DNA of 64,000 bases from Verrucomicrobiia bacterium (GCA_035577545.1 DATLVI010000037.1:1-64000); one strand, 5' to 3'; positions 36,992-46,760 are shown, counted from the first letter of the stretch. Translations and numbers: made by a program. Notes: generated by a model not told the origin, from the letters alone.

Positions 36992-37771
36992 TTACAGTTT
37001 GACCAGTTCGCGCTTTCGCAAGGTGAATCGGCAAATCCTGTCGTAACCGCACGAACGTGCCAGGCCAATGGCCTTGCCGTAATCCGCACCCACGTCTTGC
37101 GGGATGTGCGCGTCGCTACCCATTGTGATCGGGACGTTCAGACGGCGGGCGATTCTCAGGAACGGTTCGCTTGGATAAATTTCCCGGCACGGTTTGCGCA
37201 GGCCGGCGGTGCTGACTTCAATCGCCATATCCGATTCCGCGGCGGCGCGCAACGCTTCCTCATAGACTGCCGTGAAGTCGCTCTTGGGGCGGAAGTTGAA
37301 CTTCTTCGGTAGATCGGGGTGGGAGAGAGAATCGAACAACCGGCTTCGCGCCGCCTTTTTCCAGAGTTCGAAATACTCCCGCCAGCGCGCTTCCACGTCT
37401 TCTGTTTCCCAGTCCTTGGCGCTACGGTCGACGGGAAACTCACCGAGGTAATGGACACTCCCGAGGAAGAAATCCCACGGGTACATCGCCGCCAACTCCC
37501 GCACCCAGTCCTCACAACCCGGTAAGAAGTCCACCTCGAGCCCAAGCTTGATGGGTAACTGCGGGAATTTCGCCTGGGCCTCGCGCACCCACTTCACGTA
37601 GATTTCCAGGTCCGACTTCTTCATGGTCCAATCCGTCTCGCGGTCGGCCAGCGGCGCGTGATCTGAGCAGCCGATTTCGTCGAGGCCGCGCTCGACGGCG
37701 ACACGGGCATAGTCGGCGGGTCGTCCCGTCCCATCGGTCAATTCCGTGTGCATGTGGTAATCGATGAGCAC
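36992..37771 (-). CDS. PHP-domain phosphoesterase (histidinol-phosphatase type)
   Basis: About 259 residues from a GTG at 37771 that places the metal motif DYHMHTELTDG at the N-terminus, as in the family. The frame stays open 120 codons further upstream, but that part overlaps the divergent genes and is not protein-like. Further metal ligands: GCSDHAPL, GLEVDF, GSVHYLG, SHPDLPKKF, GSDAHIPQDVG. This matches HisK-type histidinol phosphatases that end histidine synthesis step eight, though other PHP phosphoesterases look alike. No ribosome site is obvious at the GTG. Confidence 0.8.
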   Translation of the reverse strand: MLIDYHMHTELTDGTGRPADYARVAVERGLDEIGCSDHAPLADRETDWTMKKSDLEIYVKWVREAQAKFPQLPIKLGLEVDFLPGCEDWVRELAAMYPWDFFLGSVHYLGEFPVDRSAKDWETEDVEARWREYFELWKKAARSRLFDSLSHPDLPKKFNFRPKSDFTAVYEEALRAAAESDMAIEVSTAGLRKPCREIYPSEPFLRIARRLNVPITMGSDAHIPQDVGADYGKAIGLARSCGYDRICRFTLRKRELVKL

Positions 37772-37899
37772 AGGAGTGAAGTCTAATGTTTTTGTCCGCC
37801 AGTGCAAGAGTCTAAGTGGCGACACCGGGGGACGCACGCCAAAGGATGATCCTGCTCGTGGCTTGCCCTCCGGGCAGGTTTTCACTACATTCAAACGCC

Positions 37900-38025
37900 A
37901 TGAGGAAAGTGCTGCTTCCATTTGCGCTGTTTTTTGCCGCCATCCTGTTGTTGGTTGGGGCCGCTTACTGGTATGATCAGAAATACGGCTCGGAAGGGCC
38001 GTTCCGGAACCAGCATGGCCACTGA
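37900..38025 (+). CDS. 41-residue single-helix membrane peptide
   Basis: MRKVLLPFALFFAAILLLVGA is a basic start followed by one hydrophobic helix, then a short polar tail rich in Gly, His and Asn. No clear ribosome site. It ends just before the glyoxalase ATG, so if real it is translated with it. Unknown function. Confidence 0.4.
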   Translation: MRKVLLPFALFFAAILLLVGAAYWYDQKYGSEGPFRNQHGH

Positions 38026-38032
38026 GGAGAAT

Positions 38033-38422
38033 ATGGCGAAGATCAGCAAACTGCTGCACACCCGTTATCGCGTGAACGATCTGGAGAAAACGGTCGCGTT
38101 CTATCGGGACGTGCTCGGTCTTCAAGAGACCGGCCGACACAAGTCACCGCGCGGCTCGGAATTGGTTTTCATGAAGGCGCCCGGGAGTGAAGAGGAAATC
38201 GAGCTGTGTTGCTACCCGGCGAGCGGACCGGTCCATGTGCCCACGGATCTCACGCACCTCGCGTTTGAAGTCGATGACCTGACAGCCTTTGCGAAGCAGC
38301 TCGAGGCGAAAGGCGTAAAGTTGTCCGATGGGCCGGTGGGATCACCGCCGGATACGGTGTTCGCTTTCGTTGACGCGCCGGAAGGTTACGAAATTGAGCT
38401 TATCCAACGGGCCACCAAGTGA
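38033..38422 (+). CDS. Glyoxalase I / VOC-family protein
   Basis: 129 residues from the ATG at 38033, preceded by GAGGAG; an in-frame ATG at 38015 is an alternative. Pattern of lactoylglutathione lyase: HTRYRVNDLEKTVAFYRDVLG, metal ligands in ELCCYP-like and THLAFEVDD segments, and GYEIELIQ at the end. It would detoxify methylglyoxal or act on a related substrate. Its stop overlaps the GTG start of rpe. Confidence 0.85.
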   Translation: MAKISKLLHTRYRVNDLEKTVAFYRDVLGLQETGRHKSPRGSELVFMKAPGSEEEIELCCYPASGPVHVPTDLTHLAFEVDDLTAFAKQLEAKGVKLSDGPVGSPPDTVFAFVDAPEGYEIELIQRATK

Positions 38423-39090
38423 CGGCACCGCGAAAGATCATCGTCGCACCCTCGATTCTCGCCGGTGATTTTGGCAATTTCGCGCGGGACGCACAGCGCG
38501 TGGAGCAGGGTGGGGGAGATTGGCTGCACTGCGACGTGATGGACGGTCACTTTGTGCCAAACATCACGTTTGGCCCGGACACGATCGCCGCGTTCCGCAA
38601 AGCCACGAAGCTGCCGCTGGACGTGCACCTAATGATCGATCAACCTGACAAGTATATCGACCGTTTCGCGGACGCCGGTGCCAACAGCCTGATCGTGCAT
38701 TTGGAGGCGCGGCATGATGTCGCGGAGACGCTGGCTCGGATTTGGCGCCTTAAGAAGATTGCGGGATTGGCCATCAATCCCGAAACGCCGGCAGAGAAAG
38801 CGTTGCCATATCTCGATAAAATCGGCGAACTGCTGGTCATGACGGTGCATCCGGGCTTTGGCGGTCAGGCGTTCCTGCCTGAAATGTTGCCGAAGATCCG
38901 CGTGTTGCGGGGGGCGGCGCCAAATTTACCGATCATCGTCGACGGCGGGATCAATCCGGAAACAAGTCGCCAATGTGTCGAGGCCGGGGCGAACATCCTG
39001 GTGGCCGGAAACTCGTTATTTCGACACAAGACACTGAACCTGGCTGAAGCCATCGCGGAGCTGAAAACGCATGCACTTGACCAAGATTAA
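38419..39090 (+). CDS. rpe: Ribulose-phosphate 3-epimerase
   Basis: 223 residues, GTG start overlapping the glyoxalase stop by four bases. Interconverts ribulose 5-phosphate and xylulose 5-phosphate. Motifs: APSILAGDF, HCDVMDGHFVPNITFG, DVHLMI, MTVHPGFGGQAF and VDGGINPET. Full length. The end overlaps the next gene by 20 bases. Confidence 0.96.
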   Translation: MTAPRKIIVAPSILAGDFGNFARDAQRVEQGGGDWLHCDVMDGHFVPNITFGPDTIAAFRKATKLPLDVHLMIDQPDKYIDRFADAGANSLIVHLEARHDVAETLARIWRLKKIAGLAINPETPAEKALPYLDKIGELLVMTVHPGFGGQAFLPEMLPKIRVLRGAAPNLPIIVDGGINPETSRQCVEAGANILVAGNSLFRHKTLNLAEAIAELKTHALDQD

Positions 39091-40501
39091 ATTCGGAACG
39101 GACGGCTGGCGGGGAGTGATTGCCGAGGATTTCACGTTTGAGAACGTGCGGCGCGTGGCCCAGGCAACCGCCGACTACTGGAATTCCCTCGTGGGCACGC
39201 AGAAGGCTGCGATTGTCGGATACGACAACCGGTTCCTGTCGGAGACCTACGCGAAACTGGTGTGCGAGGTTCTGGCGGCGAACGGGATCAAGGCGCTCTA
39301 TCCGCCGTTGGCCGTGCCGACACCGGCAGTGTCGTTCGCCGTGCGCGACCGGACGCTTTGTGGGGCCGTCATGATCACAGCCAGTCACAACCCGCCGCAA
39401 TTCAATGGCTACAAGCTCAAGGCCCACTACGCCGGGCCCGCCGATCCGGAGACTTGCGCGCAAGTGGAAGGACGCGTGGACCAGTCACCCGTCCGGGCGC
39501 TCAACTTCGACGAAGGCATCAAAAACGGGAGTATTGAAATCTACGATCCTCGCGCGGCGCACGTGGCCGCGGTAAAGAAAATCATCAACCTAAAAAAGAT
39601 CCGTGGTACCCGACTCCGGATTGCCGTGGACTCGATGTACGGCTGCGGTGGCACCGAGTTGGAGACGATCCTGGCGAAGTCAGCCTGCCGCGTGCAGACA
39701 ATCCGGGCGAACCGCGACCCGCTGTTCGGCGGCATCAACCCCGAGCCGATTGGCAAGAATCTCGGCGCGCTATGCGACGCGGTGAAAAAGACGCGCGCCC
39801 AGATCGGGTTGGCGACCGACGGCGATGCGGACCGTCTCGGTATCGTGAACGACAAGGGGCAGTACGAATCCATTCAGCTCGTGTTCGCCATGCTGTTGCT
39901 GCACCTGATTCGCAATCGCGGACAGAAGACCGGTGTGGTGGTGAAGTCAGCCAATAGTACGGTGCTCATTGATCGCATCTGTCGCGCGCACAGTTTGAAA
40001 CTGGCGGAAGTGCCGGTGGGCTTCAAATACATCTGTCAGCAGATGCGCGAAAGAGACGTGCTGATTGGCGGCGAGGAAAGCGGCGGAATTGGATTCCAGG
40101 GCCACATTCCCGAGCGCGACGGCATGCTGGCCAACCTGATGTTGCTGGAGATGCTGACGATGACCGGCAAACCCCTCACGCGGATCGCGCGGGAACTGCA
40201 AAAGGAATTTGGCGCCAGCTCCTATGACCGCATTGACATGCGCTTCCCGCTGGAGAAACGCGAGAAGTTCATCGAGTCGTTGCGGAGCCAGCCCCCGAAG
40301 GAGTTGCTCGGAGTGCCATTGGCCCAGATGAAGGACTTCGATGGCGTGAAGTACATCGCGCAGGACGATTCCTGGCTGATGTTTCGCACTTCCGGCACCG
40401 AGCCGATCATCCGCATTTACAGCGAAGCGTCGACCGCCGTGCGCATGAAAAGGTTGCTGGAACACGGCAAGAGCCTCGCGCTGAAGATGGCGAAGACGTA
40501 G
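39071..40501 (+). CDS. Phosphoglucomutase/phosphomannomutase family
   Basis: 476 residues. KFGTDGWRG at the start, the phosphoserine loop TASHNPPQFNGYK near residue 103, the metal loop DGDADRLG near 250, GGEESGGIG and the C-terminal phosphate-binding RTSGTEPIIRIY. It moves phosphate between C1 and C6 of hexoses; whether glucose, mannose or glucosamine is preferred cannot be read off. It overlaps rpe by 20 bases. Confidence 0.94.
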   Translation: MHLTKIKFGTDGWRGVIAEDFTFENVRRVAQATADYWNSLVGTQKAAIVGYDNRFLSETYAKLVCEVLAANGIKALYPPLAVPTPAVSFAVRDRTLCGAVMITASHNPPQFNGYKLKAHYAGPADPETCAQVEGRVDQSPVRALNFDEGIKNGSIEIYDPRAAHVAAVKKIINLKKIRGTRLRIAVDSMYGCGGTELETILAKSACRVQTIRANRDPLFGGINPEPIGKNLGALCDAVKKTRAQIGLATDGDADRLGIVNDKGQYESIQLVFAMLLLHLIRNRGQKTGVVVKSANSTVLIDRICRAHSLKLAEVPVGFKYICQQMRERDVLIGGEESGGIGFQGHIPERDGMLANLMLLEMLTMTGKPLTRIARELQKEFGASSYDRIDMRFPLEKREKFIESLRSQPPKELLGVPLAQMKDFDGVKYIAQDDSWLMFRTSGTEPIIRIYSEASTAVRMKRLLEHGKSLALKMAKT

Positions 40502-40552
40502 GCTGAATCCTTCTTCCGGTTGTCGGGCAGGCCGCGGATATCGGCCCGATTT

Positions 40553-41515
40553 CTACTGAACGATCAGCCTGGTTTGGGCGCAGGGCGGGGGACAATTACC
40601 GCCGCCACCGTCTCCTATGACTGTAGCCAGGAATTGAACGTTCGCACTCCAGTTGTTTCCGGTCCCACTAGAGTTGAGCAGTTTGACGATCACAAATCCT
40701 AGTATGTCGGCTTGCCCGCTGTTTCCGCTGAAAGAGAACTGGTCAACTACCGGCATAACCAAGATGGCCCCGGCACCGAGTGCATTAAACGCCTGATCCA
40801 CTTGTCCGTTGCCTGATTTGGTCGGAATCGTTCCTACTGACGTCTCGCAGCCGCAACCAGACGAACCGGTCATGGCGACATACCAAGCTGGCGTGTCCTG
40901 ATAAGCAGCAAGGTAGACTTTACCCTGTTTGCCACTTCCTATAGTAATATCGTTCAAAAGCATGGTGTCACCATAGGTGTGATTGGTCACCTGATCCACG
41001 GACACCCCGAAGGGAACCGCATTCGCCACCCGACCGGCCCCCTCCAGATCAGCGGTTGAGTGAACCGTTGGACTCATGGAACTGAGGCCGACGACTTTTG
41101 CGAACTGCATGCCAACGTTTCGCTTCGCCTGCACGCGCACCGCGGTGTAAACGCCGTTGGTCGTTTGATTCGGGAAAAACTGACCGTTCGCCCATCTTCC
41201 GACCTGTATCCCCCCTCCGCTCGTAATCTCAGACGAGGTGACGCCGTTGGCGCCTGCTACATTGGCCGCTTCCAAGCTGGCATTGTTCGCTGCGGTACTC
41301 GCCGCCAAATTCGTATTGAGCATGACGACGGCTGCAAAAGCGCCCGCATCCGTGCCGAACTGCTCATGGCGCTTTTCCTTATACGCGCGCGCCACGTCGA
41401 TGCTAAGCGCCGTGAACCCAAACAGGGCCACCATGGAAACCGTGACCAGCACGAGGGTCGAACCGTTTTTGCCTCGCGACTCCTGACGCGGGATTCTTCG
41501 TACTCGTTTGCTCAT
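40553..41515 (-). CDS. TadG-like pilus assembly protein
   Basis: About 320 residues from the ATG at 41515 (GGAGG upstream). A short basic N-terminus, one hydrophobic helix (TLVLVTVSMVALFGFTALSID) and then VARAYKEKRHEQFGTDAGAFAAV, the pattern of TadG/Flp-associated proteins. The rest is an extracytoplasmic Ser/Gly/Asn-rich domain with several cysteines (SSGCGCETS, CPPPCA). It starts 24 bases after the TadE-like gene. No Tad ATPase or secretin gene is in this window. Confidence 0.8.
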   Translation of the reverse strand: MSKRVRRIPRQESRGKNGSTLVLVTVSMVALFGFTALSIDVARAYKEKRHEQFGTDAGAFAAVVMLNTNLAASTAANNASLEAANVAGANGVTSSEITSGGGIQVGRWANGQFFPNQTTNGVYTAVRVQAKRNVGMQFAKVVGLSSMSPTVHSTADLEGAGRVANAVPFGVSVDQVTNHTYGDTMLLNDITIGSGKQGKVYLAAYQDTPAWYVAMTGSSGCGCETSVGTIPTKSGNGQVDQAFNALGAGAILVMPVVDQFSFSGNSGQADILGFVIVKLLNSSGTGNNWSANVQFLATVIGDGGGGNCPPPCAQTRLIVQ

Positions 41516-41539
41516 AAGCTCCTCCGTCCCCGCCATCGA

Positions 41540-41956
41540 CTAGCGCATGACCGTCGTCGCGCTCAGTGTCAACGAACCTCCGGCAGTTTTACCGGGAACA
41601 ACAAACGGGATAATCAAGGGCAAGTTGTAAGTGACCGTTACGCTTGTTGCGGTGTTCCCTGCCAGGTTCGTTGGAGTGACGCTCGCCGTCGCACTGCCCG
41701 CATTCAACATGGGAGCCACAGCACCCGTTGCAACTGCCTGGACGTTACTGCCCGACGGGGATCCAACAACGGCGTATCGGGCTCCGACCGCCGAAGCGTT
41801 ACGCACCGTGAGCATTGCTGAAAAAATAAACCCGTACTGGATTATTCCAAATAGCAGCAGCGCCAGGATGGGCAAGACCAGCGCGAATTCCACCAACGAC
41901 TGCCCCGACTGTTTTCGGTATGATTTGCTTATCCAGTGACTCAATTCATGATTCAT
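41540..41956 (-). CDS. TadE-like pseudopilin
   Basis: 138 residues from the ATG at 41956 (GGAGA upstream). QSGQSLVEFALVLPILALLLFGIIQYGFIF is a classic TadE N-terminus with the conserved Glu of the pilin-like processing site region. The remainder is a small Thr/Ala/Val-rich beta domain. Works with TadG in tight adherence pili or related surface structures. Confidence 0.85.
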   Translation of the reverse strand: MNHELSHWISKSYRKQSGQSLVEFALVLPILALLLFGIIQYGFIFSAMLTVRNASAVGARYAVVGSPSGSNVQAVATGAVAPMLNAGSATASVTPTNLAGNTATSVTVTYNLPLIIPFVVPGKTAGGSLTLSATTVMR

Positions 41957-42261
41957 AATATTCTCCATGGCAGTAAGTAGCATGCGGCGTACCTATCCAC
42001 ACCGCAGGCCGTGTTTCTCGCCGTTTTTCAGCACGATCAGGGCCAACCGCCGTCAAAGCGACGCAACTACCACAACCAGAACGGGGACAGAGCCCGACGA
42101 GACGGCATCGGTGGAGACTCACAGACAGGCGGGTGGGCAGCCTCCCATCGCGCAAGTTCAACAATTGCAACGCTCTCTCAAAGGCGAGAATCATGAGATG
42201 ATACGGGCGGTCGCGGCTTGCAAGTTTGGGTCGTTCAAGGCACACTACCTTGTAGAATCGG
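41957..42261. other. Divergent intergenic region tad / FHA gene
   Basis: 305 bases that must hold promoters for both sides. I find no convincing -35/-10 pair; a TAGAAT just before the FHA gene is too close to its start to be useful. No repeat or gene seen. Confidence 0.4.
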
Positions 42262-43932
42262 ATGACCGAAATGGTAAGGGTTGACTCTACAACGACCGTC
42301 ATAGGCAGGCTTCATCTTGCCTCGGGTACAATGTCGCGTCGCGTGTTCGAACTGACGCAGGACCGCGTCAACGTCGGACGCGAGGACGACAACCTGATCC
42401 GTCTTGATCACATCACGGTTTCTCTGCACCACGCCGTCCTGATCCGCACCGGCTCGCATTACAAGGTTCGCGACCTGATCTCCACGAACGGGACGTTCAT
42501 CAACGGCGTCCGCATAACCGGGGAGGACTTGCGCCATGGCGACACGCTGCTCTTTGGCGAGGTCGAGATGTGGTACGAGGAGCCGGGACAACCGCCGGCT
42601 GAACCGAAAATATACTCGCCCCAGACGGCCTTGCCCTTGGGACGGTCGCGGCCAATCGAGCCTCCCGCGAAAGAGTTGGAATACCGAATCGTGGGCGCTG
42701 ACGGGCGCACCTACGGGCCGGTCAATGCCACGCAACTGCAGAAGTGGATCTCGCAAGGGTTCGCCAATGAGCAGACGTGGGTGCCGGCCGAGGCGCGCCG
42801 GAACTGGAAACAACTCGCGGAGTTCCCGGAATTTGCCGACGCGCTCCGGGCCAATCCGACTGCGACCAACCTCCTGGGCACACCTCCCAAAGAAGCGCGG
42901 TCGGAGGCGCCCGTCAAGGTTACCCCGATTGCAGCTCCCGGGCTTGTCACTGCTACGGAGCCTGCCACAGCCGCCGAGGAGGCGCCGGTTGCGCCCACTC
43001 GCTGGGGAAATTGGCCACATCGCGTGGCTGGACTGTTGTTGGTGGTGCTGGTGGGCGGCGCCGGCGCGTGGTGGTTCGAGCGATGGCCGTTTGGTTCGGG
43101 TGGGCCGCTGCGGCAATTTGGGCGTAGCGCAGACGTATATGTATTGTCCGATCCGGATTACGCGGTGGCCGGCGCGGCGGAGGACGCGAAGAATTACACG
43201 GAACTGCTCAAGACCGCCAAGGTCCTGGCGGACCGTTATCCCAACAGTGGCGTGGTCCAATATATTCTCGGCGAGGCCTACGCGAAGCTGGGCTTTTTTT
43301 CCAATGCCGCAACCGCGTTCCAGGAAGCGATCAAGCTCAAGCCGGATTACGTCGATGCGTGGTACAACCTCGGATGGGCTTACACCAGGGCAGGCAACAT
43401 GCCGGAAGCGGCTGACGTGTTTCAGCAGTTGGTCAAACTGACCCCGCGCGACCCCCAGGCGTGGGAGAATTTGGGCGGCGCGTACGCGGGGGAGGGGCAT
43501 CCGGCGGACGCGATAGCCGCGTACCGAAAAGCGGTCGAATTGAAGCCGGATTTTGCCGACGCCCATTTCAAGCTCGGCGCAGCCTACGCAAGTCAGGGTC
43601 GGTACCCCGAGGCCATCAACGCCTATCGGCTGGCATTGAAACATAGGCCCGATTTTCCGGAGGCATGGTTCAATCTCGGCGTCGTCTCGGAGCAGCAAGG
43701 CGACCACGACGAGGCCGTCCTCTTCTTCCAGCAAGCACTCAAGCTCAAGCCCAACTACGCCGAAGCCTGGGGCGGCCTGGTCAGGGCCTACCTGAAGCTC
43801 CATCAGACCGGCAAAGCCGGCGATGCCGCTCGCGAAATGAAAAAGATCGATCCCGTCAAAGCCGATCAACTCGCCCAAGAGCTGAGCCGTGAAACACCAC
43901 AGCCATTGTCCACCCCTGCAAGACCGAGATAA
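42262..43932 (+). CDS. FHA-GYF-TPR membrane protein
   Basis: 556 residues. An FHA domain at about 33-100 (VNVGREDDNLIRLDH, SLHHAVL, STNGTFINGVRI) binds phosphothreonine peptides. A GYF_2-type domain follows at about 140-190 (DGRTYGPVNATQLQKWI). After a Pro/Ala linker there is one membrane helix near 255-275 (LLLVVLVGGAGAWWF), then at least five TPRs (about 320-530), so the N-terminal domains are cytoplasmic and the TPRs outside. A signalling or assembly scaffold is likely; it sits back to back with the Tad pseudopilin genes. No kinase gene is nearby. Confidence 0.85.
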   Translation: MTEMVRVDSTTTVIGRLHLASGTMSRRVFELTQDRVNVGREDDNLIRLDHITVSLHHAVLIRTGSHYKVRDLISTNGTFINGVRITGEDLRHGDTLLFGEVEMWYEEPGQPPAEPKIYSPQTALPLGRSRPIEPPAKELEYRIVGADGRTYGPVNATQLQKWISQGFANEQTWVPAEARRNWKQLAEFPEFADALRANPTATNLLGTPPKEARSEAPVKVTPIAAPGLVTATEPATAAEEAPVAPTRWGNWPHRVAGLLLVVLVGGAGAWWFERWPFGSGGPLRQFGRSADVYVLSDPDYAVAGAAEDAKNYTELLKTAKVLADRYPNSGVVQYILGEAYAKLGFFSNAATAFQEAIKLKPDYVDAWYNLGWAYTRAGNMPEAADVFQQLVKLTPRDPQAWENLGGAYAGEGHPADAIAAYRKAVELKPDFADAHFKLGAAYASQGRYPEAINAYRLALKHRPDFPEAWFNLGVVSEQQGDHDEAVLFFQQALKLKPNYAEAWGGLVRAYLKLHQTGKAGDAAREMKKIDPVKADQLAQELSRETPQPLSTPARPR

Positions 43933-44066
43933 CGCGCGGGCCAGTATCGCGAATTCGTGATAACGACGGGGTCAGTCTGCTTTTTCATGATGACGCAACG
44001 GCAGGCTAACGACAATTGAACTGACCGCATTTGTGCGGCTGCCCCTTCGTAACGTATATTGAAGAG

Positions 44067-46214
44067 ATGACCGCGATCCGTGCCAGGGTTTCAAACATCC
44101 TCACGGCAGCGCCTTCCTGGATGCACTGGCTCCTGCTGGCCCTTACGGCTGCCCTAATCGGGTTGGTCGTGGTTTTGGTTGATTTGACCCCGCACGTGGA
44201 TGAGGACTTTTTCTTTTCGGTAAAGGACCCGCAATTTCAACAGACCAAAAAGATCGAAGCGAGTTTTCCCAACCGGTCACAACTCATCATCAGTGTTTCG
44301 TCGCCCGATATTTCTTCCGAGCATTACCTTGAGCGAATCGGACAGCTGACGGAAAAGATCAAGGCGATCAACCAGATAGTGGGTGTACGGAGCCTGGCTG
44401 AGGGGCCCAAAAGTTTTTCCGATGCGATGGCAAGCCCGCTATGGCGGCGCCTGTTGATTGCCGGCAACCAACGATCCTCCAATTTGATCGTGCTGATCGA
44501 AGGAAAGGAGGCTTCGAAGCTCATCCGTCGGGTGGAGGACATCGTCAAGGAGTTTGACGAGAAGGACTTTGTCATCCGCATCGCGGGAGCGCCCTATGTC
44601 GTGGCCATGATTCAACGCAACCTGGTACACGATTTTGCATGGTTCAGCGCCACCGCGGTCATTCTCTTTGGCGGGGCCATGCTGCCGATATTCCGGTCGG
44701 TGCGGATTCTGGTCGGCATGCTGGCGACCTGCATCAGCGCGATCATGGTCTCGCTGCTCGTCCAGGCCCTCTTGGGGATGAAAATCGGCATCCTGACCGC
44801 CAATCTCAGCACCATTGTCTTCGTGCTGACTTTTTCCCATCTCGTGTATATGACGTCGAATTGGCGCAACCTTGCCCACCGGCGCGACACGGCGCCGCGC
44901 CAACTGGCCGCGGCTGCGTACGGGGTGACGCTTCCTCCCTCCTTCTGGTGCATGGTCTGCACGTCACTGGGTTTTGCCACGCTGTTGCTGGTGCAGGCCA
45001 AACCGTTGCGCGAACTGGGCCTCGGGGGAACGATTGGCACGATTGCCGCCTTCCTCTGCGCCTACACCATCTATCCATTCTTCTTGCGCTGGGCGGTTCC
45101 GCCAGACGATCGGGTAACCAAAACCAAACGCTACTCGCCGTTCGGGGATCGCCGGTTCATCCTGCCGGTAGCTCTCTTGCTGATCGTGACGGTCAGCCTG
45201 GCTTTTGGTCTGCGCAAATTGAACACGGATCCAAGCCTGTTGGATTATTTCAAACCCCATCAACCCTTGCGGGACGGGCTGGAATACGTGGATCGCAATG
45301 GCGGCAGCAGCCCGCTCGAACTGGTCGTTGCGACTACGGATGGCCGTAAATTAAACACGAGCGACGCCTATGAAAAAATGTGGCAACTCCAGGGGGCGTT
45401 GGAAAACCAACCGGCGGTCGGCACGGTCGTTTCGCTGCCGGTCCTCATGGCGGAAGGGAATCGGGCGCCGTTGGCTTTTCTGCTGACCTGGGAAAATCTT
45501 CTTCGCATCATGGAAAAGCCTGAGCACGGCCGGGTGGCCGCCAGCTTTATCAACGAAGACCACACGCAGGCGGTGTTCCTTCTGCGCATGGTTGAATCCG
45601 GACGGCAACAATACCGGGCCGAGATCGTGGACGACCTCCGTTCCATCGTCCGCCAGCAGGGCTTCGAACCGGTCCTCGTCGGCGGCGTCTATCAGCTCCA
45701 AGGAGACCTGGCAAGGTTGGTTTCCGCCAGCATGCTGGAGGGCCTTGGATGGTTGTTTGCGGTGTTTCTGGTCGTCGCTCTCATCATCACGAGATCGTTT
45801 CGCACCGCGGTGGCCATGATTATCAGCTTGAGCTTGTGCCGCTTTTGCATGCTGGGAGCCGCCGGGTTTTTGAAGGTGCCGGTGGACATCATTTCGGCTC
45901 CTGCCGCCAATGTTTGCATCGGCATGGCCGTGGACTCCATGATCCATCTGGTGTTTGCCGTTCGCCGCAATCGTCGCTTGGAAAAGGACTCCTGGAAGGT
46001 GTGGGTGGCGGCCCGCGACGAACAATGGCGCGCCGTCGCCGGCTCGGCGACCATCATCGCCACCGGCTTCGCGATTTTTACCCTGTCGAATTTCCCGCCG
46101 ACTCAACGGTTTGGGCTGGTGGTGATTTTTGGCACGCTGATTGACATCATGGCCACCCTGCTGGTCTTGCCGCTTCTCAGCGGCGCCCACTGGAAAACCG
46201 TAGCCACCAGGTAA
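44067..46214 (+). CDS. RND/MMPL-family exporter
   Basis: 715 residues from the ATG at 44067. One helix near the N-terminus (LLLALTAALIGLVVVL), a periplasmic loop, five helices (about 190-350), a seventh near 370, a second loop and five more helices to the end: two repeats of the RND plan. Conserved phrases include GILTANLSTIVFVLTFSH and CIGMAVDSMIHLVFAVRR. Such proteins export lipids, hopanoids or drugs by proton flow; the substrate is unknown. No membrane-fusion partner is adjacent. Confidence 0.88.
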   Translation: MTAIRARVSNILTAAPSWMHWLLLALTAALIGLVVVLVDLTPHVDEDFFFSVKDPQFQQTKKIEASFPNRSQLIISVSSPDISSEHYLERIGQLTEKIKAINQIVGVRSLAEGPKSFSDAMASPLWRRLLIAGNQRSSNLIVLIEGKEASKLIRRVEDIVKEFDEKDFVIRIAGAPYVVAMIQRNLVHDFAWFSATAVILFGGAMLPIFRSVRILVGMLATCISAIMVSLLVQALLGMKIGILTANLSTIVFVLTFSHLVYMTSNWRNLAHRRDTAPRQLAAAAYGVTLPPSFWCMVCTSLGFATLLLVQAKPLRELGLGGTIGTIAAFLCAYTIYPFFLRWAVPPDDRVTKTKRYSPFGDRRFILPVALLLIVTVSLAFGLRKLNTDPSLLDYFKPHQPLRDGLEYVDRNGGSSPLELVVATTDGRKLNTSDAYEKMWQLQGALENQPAVGTVVSLPVLMAEGNRAPLAFLLTWENLLRIMEKPEHGRVAASFINEDHTQAVFLLRMVESGRQQYRAEIVDDLRSIVRQQGFEPVLVGGVYQLQGDLARLVSASMLEGLGWLFAVFLVVALIITRSFRTAVAMIISLSLCRFCMLGAAGFLKVPVDIISAPAANVCIGMAVDSMIHLVFAVRRNRRLEKDSWKVWVAARDEQWRAVAGSATIIATGFAIFTLSNFPPTQRFGLVVIFGTLIDIMATLLVLPLLSGAHWKTVATR

Positions 46215-46238
46215 GCGATCGCTCCCACGCGTGTTCGT

Positions 46239-46760
46239 TCATGGACGACGTCTGCGTCGGCCGAAGAATCGATAGGCGGGCCTGGTGTCGGCTTTCCAGA
46301 ACAAACGGACGAGATGAAATTGGCCGGCCTGCTGGGCGAGCATGAGCGCGGTTCGACCGCTGGGGCCTTTCGCTTCGAGGTTTGCGCCATGGCCGATCAA
46401 GGCCTTGACGAAGTCCGCACGGTCCTGTTGTACAGCGAGCATCAGGGCGGTCATTCCGTCGGGAGCGACGGCATTTACGTCCGCACCCTGGGCAAGGGCC
46501 ACATTCAGCGAACTCGAGTCGCCGTGTTGCACCGCAAGAAGCAGAGCAGCGGTAGCGCTTTCTCGTCGCTCCGTTTCTGCAGGAGGAGCTGGTCTGGAGG
46601 GAACGATCACCTGCGTTGGACACCGCGGACAATCCACAATCTTCCCCACGGCGGACTCGTCGATCACCATGCTCTTGCTGCAATTGGGGCATTCAAACAG
46701 GATGTCCCTGGGCGTGATGGTGATTTCTGGTATGGTCGCGTCGACGTGAAGCGTATCCAT
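46239..46760 (-). CDS. Zinc-ribbon plus ankyrin-repeat protein
   Basis: 173 residues from the ATG at 46760 (GGAGGGG upstream); an earlier ATG at 46808 lacks this. Residues about 22-55 form a zinc ribbon with CPNC and CPRC pairs, then a Pro-rich hinge, then three ankyrin repeats (for example DGMTALMLAVQQDRADFV, SGRTALMLAQQAGQFHLV) and a very basic tail (FFGRRRRRP). No signal peptide, so cytoplasmic. Role unknown. Confidence 0.82.
   Translation of the reverse strand: MDTLHVDATIPEITITPRDILFECPNCSKSMVIDESAVGKIVDCPRCPTQVIVPSRPAPPAETERRESATAALLLAVQHGDSSSLNVALAQGADVNAVAPDGMTALMLAVQQDRADFVKALIGHGANLEAKGPSGRTALMLAQQAGQFHLVRLFWKADTRPAYRFFGRRRRRP

Noticed and set aside
40502-40552. Terminator between the phosphohexomutase and TadG-like genes
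   Set aside because: TCGGGC...GCCCGA can pair, but the loop is long and there is no good T tail.
42235-43878. Long minus-strand frame (547 codons) opposite the FHA-TPR gene
   Set aside because: It mirrors the codon pattern of the plus-strand gene, which has clear FHA, GYF and TPR domains; the minus product has no domain or ribosome site.
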